A stretch of 34,324 bases of DNA from Chromatiaceae bacterium (GCA_007693535.1 REDK01000065.1:1-34324), one strand, 5' to 3'. Counted from the first letter of the stretch, positions 1-9,542 are shown. Notes: generated by a model from the letters alone, not told the origin. Numbers and translations: made by a program.

Positions 1-223
1 GCCCCAGCAGCCACCAGCCCGGCGCCGGCGGCCAGGGCGCCGGGACGGCCGGCAACTGGATGTCGCGCAGGTCCAGGTGCGCCAGCGCCGCCGCGGTCGC
101 GGCCGGGTCGCCCACGCCAGGATTGGCCAGCTGCTGGTTCACCAATTGCTGGTTCGGCCGCGGCGCCGGCGCCCCGTCCAGCGCCGCCGACAGCCGCAGG
201 TTCGGACCCGCCGACCTGCTCAT
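1..223 (-). CDS. DUF4381 domain protein, N-terminal part (runs off the window)
   Basis: The frame opens with ATG at 223 and stays open to the window edge, so only about 74 N-terminal residues are visible. The region near residues 51-73 reads LRDIQLPAVPAPWPPAPGWW, which is the typical start of DUF4381 proteins: a short 'LRDI.LP' segment followed by a Trp/Pro-rich stretch leading into the membrane helix. Its start codon overlaps the stop of the DUF58 gene (ATGA at 220-223), so the two are probably translationally coupled. In MoxR operons a DUF4381 gene commonly follows DUF58 and precedes VWA (Bat-type) genes, which would lie beyond the left edge. The molecular role of DUF4381 is not established; a membrane component acting with the MoxR chaperone is the usual assumption. 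Confidence 0.8.
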   Translation of the reverse strand, partial: MSRSAGPNLRLSAALDGAPAPRPNQQLVNQQLANPGVGDPAATAAALAHLDLRDIQLPAVPAPWPPAPGWWLLG

Positions 224-1235
224 CGCGACCCCCAGGGGATGCGGCCGCTGCCCAGGCCTGCGGCCAGTTGCGCCACCGGATCGGCGTCGGTGGTGCAGCG
301 CAGCAGCGGGATGCCGAGATCCCCGCTCAGGGCCATGACCCGCTGCTGCAGGGCCTGGCAGGCGGCGGCATAACGGGCGCGGCCGCTGCTGCTGATGGTC
401 TCCAGCAGGCCGCGCCCGTGCCCGTCGCTGACCGGATAGCGCCCGGGCGGCGGCGGTGCCAGTTCCAGCGGATCGGCGATCCAGATCGCGGTCAGGTCGT
501 TATGCTGGGCGAGCCGGCGCAGATGGCGGGCACTCTCGGCATCGCTGCCATGGAAGTCCGAGAGCAGGAAGATCAGGCTACCGGGACGGACGACCCGGCG
601 TAGCCGCCCGAGCGCGCGGCCGAGGGTGCCGGCCGGTGCCGCCGGCCGGGCCAGCGCGGCGCTTGGATCACCGGCGGCGACCAGCGCGCGGATCAGCCGC
701 AACTGCCCGCGGCGCCCGCCGGCAGGGGCCAGTTCCAGATGGCCCTCGGCACCGGCCGCCGCCCCCGACAGCAGCGCGCCGATGCGATCCCCGTGGGCGA
801 TCGTCGCCCAGCCAATCAGGGCCGCCAGGCGCGCCGCGAGCACCGACTTGAAGACGCCCTGGCTGGCGAAGAACATGCTGGGCGCGAAATCCGCCAACAC
901 CATCACCGGGCGCTCGCGCTCCTCGTCGAAGCGCTTGACATGCGGATGGCCGGCGCGCGCGGTGACCCGCCAGTCCATGGTGCGGATGTCGTCGCCGGGC
1001 TGATAGTGGCGCGACTCGCGATAGTCCATCCCGCGCCCACGCAGGCGCGTGCGATGCATCCCGCCGAGGGGCGCGCGCGCCGTCTGCCGGGGGGCCGGCA
1101 ACAGCCGCCCGGCGCGCCCGCGCAGCGCGATCAGGTCGTGCGGATCGACCCGGATATCGGCATGGGCCAATGCGACCGCCGCCGGCGTCCCCGACCACGG
1201 CAGCGCACCCGCCCCGGCCTGACCCTGGCGCCGGT

Positions 1236-1239
<4 letters not shown>
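220..1239 (-). CDS. DUF58 domain protein of a MoxR operon
   Basis: A 339-residue protein. The conserved DUF58 core is visible at about residues 70-125: MDYRESRHYQPGDDIRTMDW (71-90), then an Arg-rich ARAGHPHVKRF stretch and the acidic VMVLADFAPSM segment, which resembles the first strand and metal site of a VWA-like fold. I chose the GTG at 1239 because it overlaps the MoxR stop (GTGA at 1236-1239). The frame extends to an ATG at 1284, but that start would sit inside the MoxR coding sequence. DUF58 proteins are encoded beside MoxR AAA+ ATPases and are thought to be clients or partners of the chaperone. No N-terminal transmembrane segments are visible, unlike some longer DUF58 proteins, so this is probably the short cytoplasmic form. 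Confidence 0.88.
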
Positions 1240-2245
<1,006 letters not shown>

Positions 2246-2246
<1 letters not shown>

Positions 2247-3250
2247 CAGGACGGGCTCCGGGTTGGGCGCTCGGGGTTGGGCGGCGGGGGTGCGGATGCT
2301 GGGGATTCGGATGCTGGGGATTCGGATGCTGGGACGGTCGGCAGCGCGCCTGGGGCAAGCAGGATGCGGCGCGCCTGCAGCGTCCCCAGCGCCTCGGTCA
2401 GCGCCGCCGCGGCCGTCGGCCGGTCGGACTGCGCCAGCGCGTCGCGGGCGCGCAGCAGGGCCACCCTAGCGCGCTCTGGGGCTAGCGTCAGCAGGTCCAG
2501 GCGCACCGCCTGGCGCGCGCCGCCCGCGGCCAGCGTCGGGGTGGCGGCCAGGGACGCCCGCAGCCGCGCCAGGGCGACCTCCTCAGGACCGTCCAGCATC
2601 GCCGCAGACAGGGCCTCGAGGCGACCGGCCGGTGCCAGCTCGAGGGCGGTGCCGTCGGCCGCGGCCAGCCGCGCCGTCATCAGCACCTGCCGCGCCTGGG
2701 GTGTCGCACGCGCCGGCGTCCTGAGCGCGACCAGCGCCGCGCCCGAACCCGCGCCCGACCCGGTGGCTGGGCCATTGCTGGCGCCGGCGGCGGCCACATG
2801 GTCCCAGTCCGGCTCCCAGTCCGGCTCCCGGTCCAGCTTCCGGTCCGGCTCCCGGTCCAGCTTCCGGTCCGGCTCCCGATCCGGCACCGCGCTCAGCTCG
2901 GCCAGCAGCGCGATGGCTGCCTCCAGCAGCGCCACCGCCTGCGGCCGCTGCTCCGCCCCGAGGGCGGCCTCGGCGGCCTGCATGTAGCGCATCGCCGCCC
3001 GCGCCGCAGCGGCCTGCATCTGCGCCATCTGGCCGGCACTGACGCCGGCCTCCAGGCGCTGGCTCAGGCTGCTCGCAGCGCCCGGCGTCGGCCTCCCGCC
3101 GGGTCTGGCCGGCCAGGCCGGGGCGTTGCCGCTCGCTGCCGGCGGCAGCCAGTAGCTGCGACCGAGGGCGATGGCAGCAACCAGGGTCAGCGCCGCCAGC
3201 CCTGCCCAACCCAGCCGTCGGTAGAGACCCGGCGGCGCCGGTGCCCGCAT
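2246..3250 (-). CDS. Membrane-anchored protein of unknown function, first gene of the MoxR operon
   Basis: I do not recognise this 334-residue protein. From the ATG at 3250 it begins with a basic stretch (MRAPAPPGLYRRLG) and one hydrophobic segment at about residues 10-28, consistent with a single N-terminal anchor and the rest outside the membrane. The middle is Ala-rich and probably helical. About residues 120-147 form a low-complexity acidic/basic repeat (DREPDRKLDREPDRKLD), encoded by near-identical 12-18 bp units at about 2800-2890. A second small repeat (SESPASESPAS) lies near the C-terminus at about 2290-2335. The frame could extend to a TTG at 3322, but ATG 3250 has a G-rich stretch a few bases upstream and is more likely. 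Coupling to moxR (TGATG) suggests a shared function. Confidence 0.6.
2800..2890 (-). repeat. In-frame short tandem repeat coding for an Asp/Arg/Pro array
   Basis: Plus-strand units of the form ccggctcccggtccagctt recur with small changes over about 90 bases. Read on the minus strand they encode alternating PDRE/PDRK/LDRE steps. All visible unit lengths are multiples of three, so the reading frame is kept and unit number could vary without destroying the protein. Confidence 0.75.
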
Positions 3251-3356
3251 CTTGCCCCCCAGCGATGAGCGTCGATCTGCGCTGACGGGCGCGCCCGTCG
3301 TTCGCGCTGCAGTCTCCACCAACCGCCCTTACCAACGGGGTACCGGAACATTACAA

Positions 3357-3445
3357 CCGGTTCAGAAGTGGGCCGGTTCAGAAGCAGGCCGGTTCAGATG
3401 GGGGCCGATGCAGATAGGGGCGCTCAGATTCGGGACGCTCAGGTC
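3357..3445. repeat. Degenerate 16-bp tandem repeat between divergent operons
   Basis: CCGGTTCAGAAG occurs at 3357-3368 and 3373-3384, and a variant (CCGGTTCAGATG) at 3389-3400. More diverged copies follow at 3405 (CCGATGCAGATAG), 3421 (CGCTCAGATT) and 3436 (CGCTCAGGTC). The starts are 16, 16, 16, 16 and 15 bases apart. The array sits in the 299-base spacer between the divergent MoxR operon and speA, which contains no convincing gene. It may be a minisatellite or a phased set of regulator sites. No clear sigma-70 promoter stands out next to it. Confidence 0.8.
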
Positions 3446-3549
3446 CGGAGACTCGCGGCCCGGCCGCGTTCGTCCGCGCGCACCGGCCCTAGCCCCGGCG
3501 ATGCCTTACCATGGGCGCCGATCCCAGTCAGCCCGATCAGGAGTCCAGC

Positions 3550-5460
3550 ATGGACCAGCCAGTTGCCGATCCCCAGCCCCCCTGCGCGGCGATCTACGCC
3601 ATCCGCCGCTGGGGCGAGGGCTATGTCGAGGTCAATCGCGCGGGCCATCTAGCGGTGCGGCCGGACCCGCACGGCCCCACCGCCGTCGATCTGGTCGCAC
3701 TCACCCGCCACCTGCACGAGGCCGGCCTGTCGCTGCCGGTACTGGTGCGCTTCGACGACATCCTGCGCCATCGCGTGCGCACCCTGCGGCAGGCCTTCGC
3801 CAGCGCGATCACCGCCGCGGGCTACCAAGGCCGCTATCGGCCGGTCTATCCGATCAAGGTCAATCAGCAGCAGAGCGTGGTGCGGGCCATCCTCAGCGCC
3901 GGCGGCATCGGCCTGGAGGCCGGCAGCAAGCCGGAACTGATGGCGGTGCTGGCGCTGGTGCCGGCCGGGCAGCCGCTGATCTGCAACGGCTACAAGGATC
4001 GCGAGTACATCCGCTTGGCCCTGATCGGGCGGCGCCTGGGCCTGGAGGTCTATCTGGTCATCGAGAAACCCTCGGAACTCGAGCTGGTGTTGGAAGAGGC
4101 CGCCCGGCTGCAGGTCGAACCGCTGCTAGGGGTGCGCGTGCGCCTGGCCGCCGCGGCCGCTGGCAACTGGCAGAACAGCGGCGGCGAGAAGGCCAAGTTC
4201 GGCCTCTCCGCCCCGCAGGTGCTGGACCTGGTCGCACGGCTGCGTGCGGTCGATGGGCTCGGCTGGCTGCGCCTGCTGCACGCCCATCTGGGCTCGCAGA
4301 TCCCCAACCTGGCCGACATCCGCGCGGGCGTCGCCGAACTGGCCCACTTCTACGCCGAACTGCAGACCCTCGGCGCCGGCCTGGATACCCTCGATCTGGG
4401 CGGCGGCCTGGGGGTGGACTACGAGGGCACTCATACCCGCGCCTACTGCTCGATGAACTACGGTGCGGCCGGCTACGCCGCCGCCATGGTCGCGACCGTC
4501 GCCGACGTCTGCCGCGCGCGCGGGCGGCCCGAGCCGGACCTGGTCACCGAGTCCGGCCGCGCCCTGACCGCCCACCATGCGCTGCTGATTACCGACGTCG
4601 TCGACCGCGAGCAGGCCGGCGGGCGCGACTGCCAGCCGGACGCTGCGGCCAGCACCGACCCCGACCTGGCGACCCTGGAGACCGCCCTGGTACAGCTCAC
4701 CGATCCCGCCGCCGACAGCGCGCCCTTGCCGCTGTTCGAGCGCGCCGAGGCGGCGGTCCTCGGCGCCCGCGCCCGCTTCGCTGACGGCGCCCTCGACCTG
4801 ACCGGTCGCGCCCGCGCCGACGACCTCTATGCCGCCATCTGCCGTCACCTGCGCGGGCGGCTGTCGCCGCGCAACCGGCGCCAGCGCGAACTGCTCGACC
4901 GGCTCAACGCCGACTTGGCCGACAAGCTGTTCTGCAACTTCTCGCTGTTTCAGTCGCTACCGGACGTCTGGGCACTGGGGCAGATCTTCCCTATCGTCCC
5001 GCTGCAACGCCTCCATCAGCCCCCCACCGAGCGCGCCGTGATCCACGACCTCACCTGCGACAGTGACGGCTGCATCGCCCAGTACGTGGACCAGGACGGC
5101 CTCGAGGCGAGCCTGCCCATCCACGCCTTCGACCCGCGCCAGGAGACCTACCTGCTCGGCATCTTTCTGATCGGCGCCTATCAGGAGATCCTGGGCGACA
5201 TCCACAACCTGTTCGGCGACACCGACGCGGTGGTGGTGGAACTCGACCCCACGGCCGCCGACGGCTGGCGGCTCAGCGACATCGAGCGCGGCGACTCCGC
5301 CGACGCCCTGCTCGCCAGCGTCCATTTCGAGCCGCGCGCCCTGCTCGCTCAGTACCGGCGCCGGCTGGAACAGGCCAACCTCGACCGCGCCACCCGCGAG
5401 GCGCTGTTCCTGGAACTCAAGGCCGGGCTCTACGGTTACACCTATCTCGGCAGCCTATAG
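3550..5460 (+). CDS. speA: Biosynthetic arginine decarboxylase
   Basis: Decarboxylates arginine to agmatine, the first step of the agmatine route to putrescine, using PLP. The 636-residue protein matches the usual SpeA length. YPIKVNQ (residues 100-106) carries the PLP lysine (Lys103). HLGSQIPN and the glycine-rich GGGLGVDYEG bind cofactor phosphate in this fold, and CDSDG near residue 503 holds the C-terminal active-site cysteine. The N-terminal IRRWGEGYVEVN segment is also typical. I chose ATG 3550 over the in-frame ATG at 3511 because AGGAG lies about eight bases upstream and conserved sequence begins soon after. No agmatinase or agmatine deiminase gene is adjacent, so the rest of the pathway lies elsewhere. 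Confidence 0.96.
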   Translation: MDQPVADPQPPCAAIYAIRRWGEGYVEVNRAGHLAVRPDPHGPTAVDLVALTRHLHEAGLSLPVLVRFDDILRHRVRTLRQAFASAITAAGYQGRYRPVYPIKVNQQQSVVRAILSAGGIGLEAGSKPELMAVLALVPAGQPLICNGYKDREYIRLALIGRRLGLEVYLVIEKPSELELVLEEAARLQVEPLLGVRVRLAAAAAGNWQNSGGEKAKFGLSAPQVLDLVARLRAVDGLGWLRLLHAHLGSQIPNLADIRAGVAELAHFYAELQTLGAGLDTLDLGGGLGVDYEGTHTRAYCSMNYGAAGYAAAMVATVADVCRARGRPEPDLVTESGRALTAHHALLITDVVDREQAGGRDCQPDAAASTDPDLATLETALVQLTDPAADSAPLPLFERAEAAVLGARARFADGALDLTGRARADDLYAAICRHLRGRLSPRNRRQRELLDRLNADLADKLFCNFSLFQSLPDVWALGQIFPIVPLQRLHQPPTERAVIHDLTCDSDGCIAQYVDQDGLEASLPIHAFDPRQETYLLGIFLIGAYQEILGDIHNLFGDTDAVVVELDPTAADGWRLSDIERGDSADALLASVHFEPRALLAQYRRRLEQANLDRATREALFLELKAGLYGYTYLGSL

Positions 5461-5473
5461 CCGCGATCATCCC

Positions 5474-5512
5474 GCCGGGGCACTCCGATGCCCCCGGCGC
5501 GGTCGGAGTGCC
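5474..5512 (+). terminator. Stem-loop region after speA with two alternative stems
   Basis: A perfect 10-bp inverted repeat pairs GGCACTCCGA (5479-5488) with TCGGAGTGCC (5503-5512). A competing stem pairs GCCGGGG (5474-5480) with CCCCGGC (5492-5498). The two share bases and cannot form together. The element lies between the speA stop and the next gene's ribosome site. There is no U-tract, so it may be a weak or factor-assisted terminator, or an RNA-stability element. Confidence 0.5.
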
Positions 5513-5544
5513 GGTAGACCTTCTCAACCGACACGGAGTCGTGC

Positions 5545-7002
5545 ATGCGTCCCGATCAGTCCCCGTTCTCCTCGCTGCCGGCATCCCTGCTGGCCCTGCT
5601 CGCCCCGCTGACCCTGCTGGCCCTGCTGACCCTGCTGGCCGCCCTGGGGCTCGGCGGCTGCGAGCAGCAGTCCGCCGCGGTCACCAAGGCCGCACCGGGG
5701 CCGATCCCGGCCACCCGCCAACGCCCCGGCGATGCCGCCGCCGGCTACGATGCCCTGGTCAACCGCTCGGTGGTCACCTGCGGCCTACCCTACTCGGCCT
5801 ATGTCGCCAGTACCGGCAACCCGGCCCCCGAGTTCGCCCTGCCAGGGCGGCGTGGGCGCAACGCCGAGCTGCCCTACGCCCTGACCGCCTTCACCGCCCC
5901 CAGCGGGGTGGAGCTGGTGACCAGCAACTGCCTGGGCTGCCATGCCGCCCCGTTGAACGGCGAGTTGGTGATCGGGCTCGGCAACGAATTCCTGGACTTC
6001 ACCGCTGATCCGGTGCTGGCGGTGGAGGCCGCCGGCGCCTTCGTCGATGATCCCGCCGAGGCCGCGGAATGGCAGCGCTGGGCCGATCGGCTCGGCACCA
6101 TCGCCCCCTGGGCCATGACCGACACCATCGGCGCCAACCCGGCGGTGGCCCTGACCTTGGCCCTGATGGCCCATCGCGACCCCGCCAGCCTGGCCTGGTC
6201 CGAGAGCCCGTTGATCGCCCCGCCGCCCACCCCGGTGTTGCCAGTCAGCGTGCCGCCCTGGTGGAACCTGGGCAAGAAACACGCGATGTTCTACAACGGC
6301 GAGGGCCGTGGCGATCATGTGCGCTACATGATGCTGGCCTCCACCACCTGCACCGACAGCGTCGCCGAAGCAGCGGCCATCGACGCCTGGTTCGGCGATG
6401 TGCGGGCCTATCTGGCCAGCCTCGAGCCGCCGCCCTACCCCTACCCCATCGATACCGGGCTGGCTGCGACCGGCGCCGCGGTCTATCGCGACGCCTGCGC
6501 CACCTGCCATGGCCAGGATGGCGACTATCCGAACGAACTGATCGGCCTGGAGGAGGCCGGCACCGATCCCCTGCTGGCCGAGAAGGGCTATCACGAGGCC
6601 GACCGCTTCATCCGCTGGTTCAATCGCTCCTGGTATGGTCGCGGCGCCGCCACCCGCACCGAGCCCGCGCTCGGCTATGTCGCCCCGCCCCTGGACGGCA
6701 TCTGGGCCACCGCCCCCTATCTGCACAATGGCTCGGTGCCAACCCTGGCCGCGCTGCTCGACCGCCACGCCCGCCCCACCTATTGGCGCCACGCCGACCC
6801 GCGGCCGGACTATGACCAAGACGCCCTCGGCTGGCGCTATGAAACGCTGCGCCAGGGCCGTGAGCAGTTCGCCAGCCTGGATGAACAGAAATGGGTGTAC
6901 GACACCACCCGCCCCGGCTATAGCAATCAGGGCCACGACTTCGGCGATGACCTCGATCCCGCGCAGCGACGTGCGCTACTGGAATATCTGAAGACGCTGT
7001 AG
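5545..7002 (+). CDS. Di-haem cytochrome c lipoprotein (cytochrome c peroxidase/RoxA-like)
   Basis: A 485-residue exported protein. The N-terminus has a long Leu-rich signal with repeated LTLLALL steps ending in the lipobox LGGC (Cys39), so it is probably a lipoprotein. Two CxxCH haem sites are present: CLGCH (Cys129-His133) and CATCH (Cys318-His322). The second half has WWNLGKKHAMFYNGEGRG and the segment LDGIWATAPYLHNGSVPTL, typical of C-terminal domains in the di-haem cytochrome c peroxidase/MauG/RoxA superfamily. It probably handles electrons or peroxide-type oxidation in the periplasm; the substrate cannot be read from sequence. GGAG lies about nine bases before ATG 5545. It follows speA in the same direction but is separated by a stem-loop, so co-transcription is uncertain. 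Confidence 0.85.
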   Translation: MRPDQSPFSSLPASLLALLAPLTLLALLTLLAALGLGGCEQQSAAVTKAAPGPIPATRQRPGDAAAGYDALVNRSVVTCGLPYSAYVASTGNPAPEFALPGRRGRNAELPYALTAFTAPSGVELVTSNCLGCHAAPLNGELVIGLGNEFLDFTADPVLAVEAAGAFVDDPAEAAEWQRWADRLGTIAPWAMTDTIGANPAVALTLALMAHRDPASLAWSESPLIAPPPTPVLPVSVPPWWNLGKKHAMFYNGEGRGDHVRYMMLASTTCTDSVAEAAAIDAWFGDVRAYLASLEPPPYPYPIDTGLAATGAAVYRDACATCHGQDGDYPNELIGLEEAGTDPLLAEKGYHEADRFIRWFNRSWYGRGAATRTEPALGYVAPPLDGIWATAPYLHNGSVPTLAALLDRHARPTYWRHADPRPDYDQDALGWRYETLRQGREQFASLDEQKWVYDTTRPGYSNQGHDFGDDLDPAQRRALLEYLKTL

Positions 7003-7231
7003 ACCTGGCTGGTGCTACGGTCCGAGTTGGGGAACCGGGACGCGCACCGACCCTTTCAGCCGCTGATCGTCTCGACCTCAAGGCCGACCCGCTCAATCGC
7101 AGTCATCGGCGCGGAGCTGGCTGCACGCCTGGAGACCGATCGGCAGTCGCTGACGGGGCAGCGCGTCGGGCATGGGCACGGCTGTCTGGGTTGGGCGTGC
7201 GCGAATGGGAGTTGTAAGCGATTGCTGTCGA

Positions 7232-8272
7232 TTATGGACTCGGATTGGGCTGCGTCTGATGCACCGCCTCGATCTCGGCGAGCACCTCTGCCGACAGGAC
7301 CAGCTCGCTGCTGGCCAGATTCTGCTCCAACTGCGCCAGGCTGGTGGCACCAATGATGTTGGCAGTGACGAAGTGGCGACTGGTGACAAAGGCCAGCGCC
7401 ATTTGCGCCGGGTCCAGGGCATGGCGGCGAGCAATCTCCACATAGGCCGCGGTGGCCTGCTCGGCCTGCGGATTGGAGTAGCGGTCGAAGCGCTGATACC
7501 GGGTCAAGCGAGCACCGGCCGGGCGCGCGCCATCGAGATATTTGCCGGAGAGGACGCCGAACCCGAGCGGAGAATACGCCAGCAACCCGCACTGCTCGCG
7601 CAGGGCGATCTCGGCGAGGCCGATCTCGAAGGTGCGATTGAGCAGGCTGTAGGGATTCTGGATGGACTGCACCCGCGGCAGACCATCGCGTGCGGCCAGG
7701 GCCAGCGCGTGCATGGTGCCCCAGGGGGTCTCGTTGGAGAGGCCGATGTGGCGCACCTTGCCGGCCTGCACCAGATCCGCCAGGACCCCCAGGGTCTCGG
7801 CCAGCGGCACGCTGTGGTCCTGCGCGGGCGGGGTGTAGCCGAGACGACCGAAGAAATTGGTCTCCCGGTCCGGCCAGTGTAGTTGATAAAGATCCACGTA
7901 GTCGGTCTGCAGGCGCCGCAGGCTCGCCTCCAGCGCGGCCTCGATGTTGGGCCGGTCGAGCCGATTCGCGCCGCCGCGCAGATAGGGCAGCCAATCCCCG
8001 GGTCCGGCCACCTTGGTGGCCAGGATCACCCGCTCGCGCTGGCCACGGGCAGCCAGCCAGTTGCCGATCATGGTCTCGGTCTGGCCATAGGTCTCGGCGC
8101 GCGGCGGCACCGGATACATCTCGGCGGTATCGATGAAGTTGACCCCGGCGGCGACCGCCCGATCGAGTTGAGCGAAGGCCTCGGCCTCGCTGTTCTGCTC
8201 GCCGAAGGTCATGGTGCCCAGGCACAGGGCGCTGACCTCGAGATTGCTGTTGCCAAGGCGACGGTATTGCAT
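7232..8272 (-). CDS. tas: NADP(H)-dependent aldo/keto reductase, Tas type
   Basis: A 346-residue aldo/keto reductase closely resembling E. coli Tas in length and at the N-terminus (MQYRRLGNSNLEVSALCLGT, then MTFGEQNSEAEA and AEMYPVPP). The catalytic tetrad is visible as Asp48, Tyr53, Lys88 and His133. NADPH-binding features follow in the C-terminal half (ANIIGATSLAQLEQNL). It would reduce a carbonyl compound in the cytoplasm; the physiological substrate of Tas is not well defined. ATG 8272 has CGGAG about five bases upstream. The gene stands alone: the next gene on this strand is separated by about 250 bases holding a gene remnant. The 229 bases on its downstream side (7003-7231) hold nothing I can identify. 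Confidence 0.93.
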   Translation of the reverse strand: MQYRRLGNSNLEVSALCLGTMTFGEQNSEAEAFAQLDRAVAAGVNFIDTAEMYPVPPRAETYGQTETMIGNWLAARGQRERVILATKVAGPGDWLPYLRGGANRLDRPNIEAALEASLRRLQTDYVDLYQLHWPDRETNFFGRLGYTPPAQDHSVPLAETLGVLADLVQAGKVRHIGLSNETPWGTMHALALAARDGLPRVQSIQNPYSLLNRTFEIGLAEIALREQCGLLAYSPLGFGVLSGKYLDGARPAGARLTRYQRFDRYSNPQAEQATAAYVEIARRHALDPAQMALAFVTSRHFVTANIIGATSLAQLEQNLASSELVLSAEVLAEIEAVHQTQPNPSP

Positions 8273-8310
8273 AAACGCTCCGGTGAGGGTTGACAGGGAC
8301 GTTCGGGCAC

Positions 8311-8328
8311 GCCCGAGCGGCGTCGGGC
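8311..8328 (-). terminator. Small GC hairpin between the sucrose synthase remnant and tas
   Basis: GCCCGA (8311-8316) and TCGGGC (8323-8328) form a 6-bp stem with a six-base loop, just after the stop codon of the remnant. No T-run follows, so terminator function is tentative. Confidence 0.3.
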
Positions 8329-8344
8329 AAGCGCGGGGAATCCC

Positions 8345-8464
8345 TCAGACCGAGACGGCCCGCGCCAGCGGTCGGTCCTGCAGCCCGCAGAACAGCTGCC
8401 GGTAGAACAGCTGTCGGTCACGGTGGCTCTCGGCGCGTTCCAGATCGGTGACGAACGGCCAGAA
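8345..8464 (-). pseudogene. Remnant of a sucrose synthase C-terminus
   Basis: On the minus strand, 8464 to the TGA at 8345-8347 reads FWPFVTDLERAESHRDRQLF, then a short duplication, then CGLQDRPLARAVSV. This follows the C-terminal pattern of sucrose synthases as I know it: FW..V..LER.E.R....FY.LK.R.LA..V. No start codon, glycosyltransferase domain or further recognisable sequence lies upstream; the fructokinase gene ends about 60 bases away. A 15-bp tandem duplication (8389-8418) inserts five residues inside the conserved tail. I read this as the end of a deleted sucrose synthase gene. Its position directly downstream of a fructokinase fits a former sucrose cleavage operon. The match is short, so convergence by chance is possible. 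Confidence 0.6.
8389..8418. repeat. 15-bp tandem duplication inside the sucrose synthase remnant
   Basis: AGAACAGCTGCCGGT (8389-8403) is followed at once by AGAACAGCTGTCGGT (8404-8418), with one mismatch. Removing one copy restores a better match to the expected sucrose synthase tail (RQLFCGLQDRPLARAV). Confidence 0.85.
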
Positions 8465-8523
8465 GCGCTCCGTCGCGGGAGATCGGGATCGCCAGCCAGC
8501 CCCTGCAGCACGCCGCCAACCCG

Positions 8524-9417
8524 CTATGATGCCCACTGCGCCAACCAATCGGCGTAGAAGCCGGGATCGCTGACGGTCGCCCCGCGCCGCCCGACGATGG
8601 CCTGGGCAAAGGCCTGCGCCCGCGCCAGTGTCAGCGCCAATGGCCAGTCCCGCAGCAGGCCGAGGATCAGCACCGAGGCGAAGCCATCGCCGGCCCCGAC
8701 CGCATCCACCACCTCCACCGCGCCACCCGGGGCAACGCGCTCGACCTGACCGTCGGCGGCCATCGCCAGCGCCCCCTGGGCGCCGAGAGTCACGAACAAC
8801 AGGTCCAGTTGATGCCGCTCGCACAGCGCCCGCGCACGCGCCTCGACGTTGTCGCCGGCCGGGGCCAGCAGGGCCAGTTCATCGGCATTGAGCTTGACCC
8901 AGCGGGCGCGCTCCAGCAAGGCGATGACCAGGGTGGTGTCCCACCAGGGGGCGCGCAGATTGACATCGATGAACACCGCCGGGTCACCCTCGGCACAGAG
9001 GGCCGCGAGGGCCGCCGCTGAGGTCGGCTGCCGCAGGGCCAGGGTGCCGTGATAGAGCAGCGCCCCGGGCGGGGCCTCGGGCAACGCGCCGGCATCGATA
9101 TGATCGTAGGCACGATCGCTGACGATCTCATAACTGGGCTCGCCGCCGGTCAGGCTCACCTGGACCAAACCGGTGGCATGGTCGGGGTCGCGCTGCAGGC
9201 CGCTCAGGTCCATGCCGTGGTCGGTCATGGCCGCGACGATGCGCTCGCCGAGGGCGTCGCTGCCGACCCGGCTGACGAAGCAGGGTGCGGTGCTGAAGCC
9301 CTGCAGATGCCAGGCGACATTGAACGGCGCCCCGCCGAGCACCTGGCTGCCATCCGGGAAGCAGTCGAACAAGGCCTCGCCGAAGATCAAAGGGGACCGG
9401 GTGCGATCGAAGGCCAT
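8524..9417 (-). CDS. PfkB-family carbohydrate kinase, probable fructokinase
   Basis: A 297-residue ribokinase-fold sugar kinase. It begins with the fructokinase-like IFGEALFDCFPDG and LGGAPFNVAWHL (substrate-side Gly-Gly, residues 28-30). The PfkB signature DAVGAGDGFASV (238-249) carries the catalytic base Asp244 and the anion hole. LNADELALL (176-184) is the usual N-x-x-E region. Phosphorylation of fructose to fructose-6-phosphate is the likely reaction, supported by the adjacent sucrose synthase remnant, since sucrose cleavage yields fructose. ATG 9417 has GGAG about six bases upstream. The downstream partner has been lost but the kinase looks intact. Another hexose substrate is possible. 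Confidence 0.87.
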   Translation of the reverse strand: MAFDRTRSPLIFGEALFDCFPDGSQVLGGAPFNVAWHLQGFSTAPCFVSRVGSDALGERIVAAMTDHGMDLSGLQRDPDHATGLVQVSLTGGEPSYEIVSDRAYDHIDAGALPEAPPGALLYHGTLALRQPTSAAALAALCAEGDPAVFIDVNLRAPWWDTTLVIALLERARWVKLNADELALLAPAGDNVEARARALCERHQLDLLFVTLGAQGALAMAADGQVERVAPGGAVEVVDAVGAGDGFASVLILGLLRDWPLALTLARAQAFAQAIVGRRGATVSDPGFYADWLAQWAS

Positions 9418-9520
9418 GGGCGGCTCCGTCTAACGGGAATCAAGGATAAGGCGGGATGCTATGGGGTAGTGGCGGCGGTCGCAAGCAGCCTGGTCAAGAG
9501 GGAGTCAGCGGTTCAGGAGC

Positions 9521-9542
9521 GCGGCCGGCCCGGACCGGCCGC
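9521..9542 (-). terminator. Hairpin between the SDMT and fructokinase genes
   Basis: GCGGCCGG (9521-9528) and CCGGCCGC (9535-9542) form a perfect 8-bp stem with a six-base loop, 64 bases beyond the end of the SDMT gene. There is no T-run, but its position suggests an end to the betaine operon or a partial barrier before the fructokinase gene. The rest of the 188-base spacer holds no gene. Confidence 0.45.
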
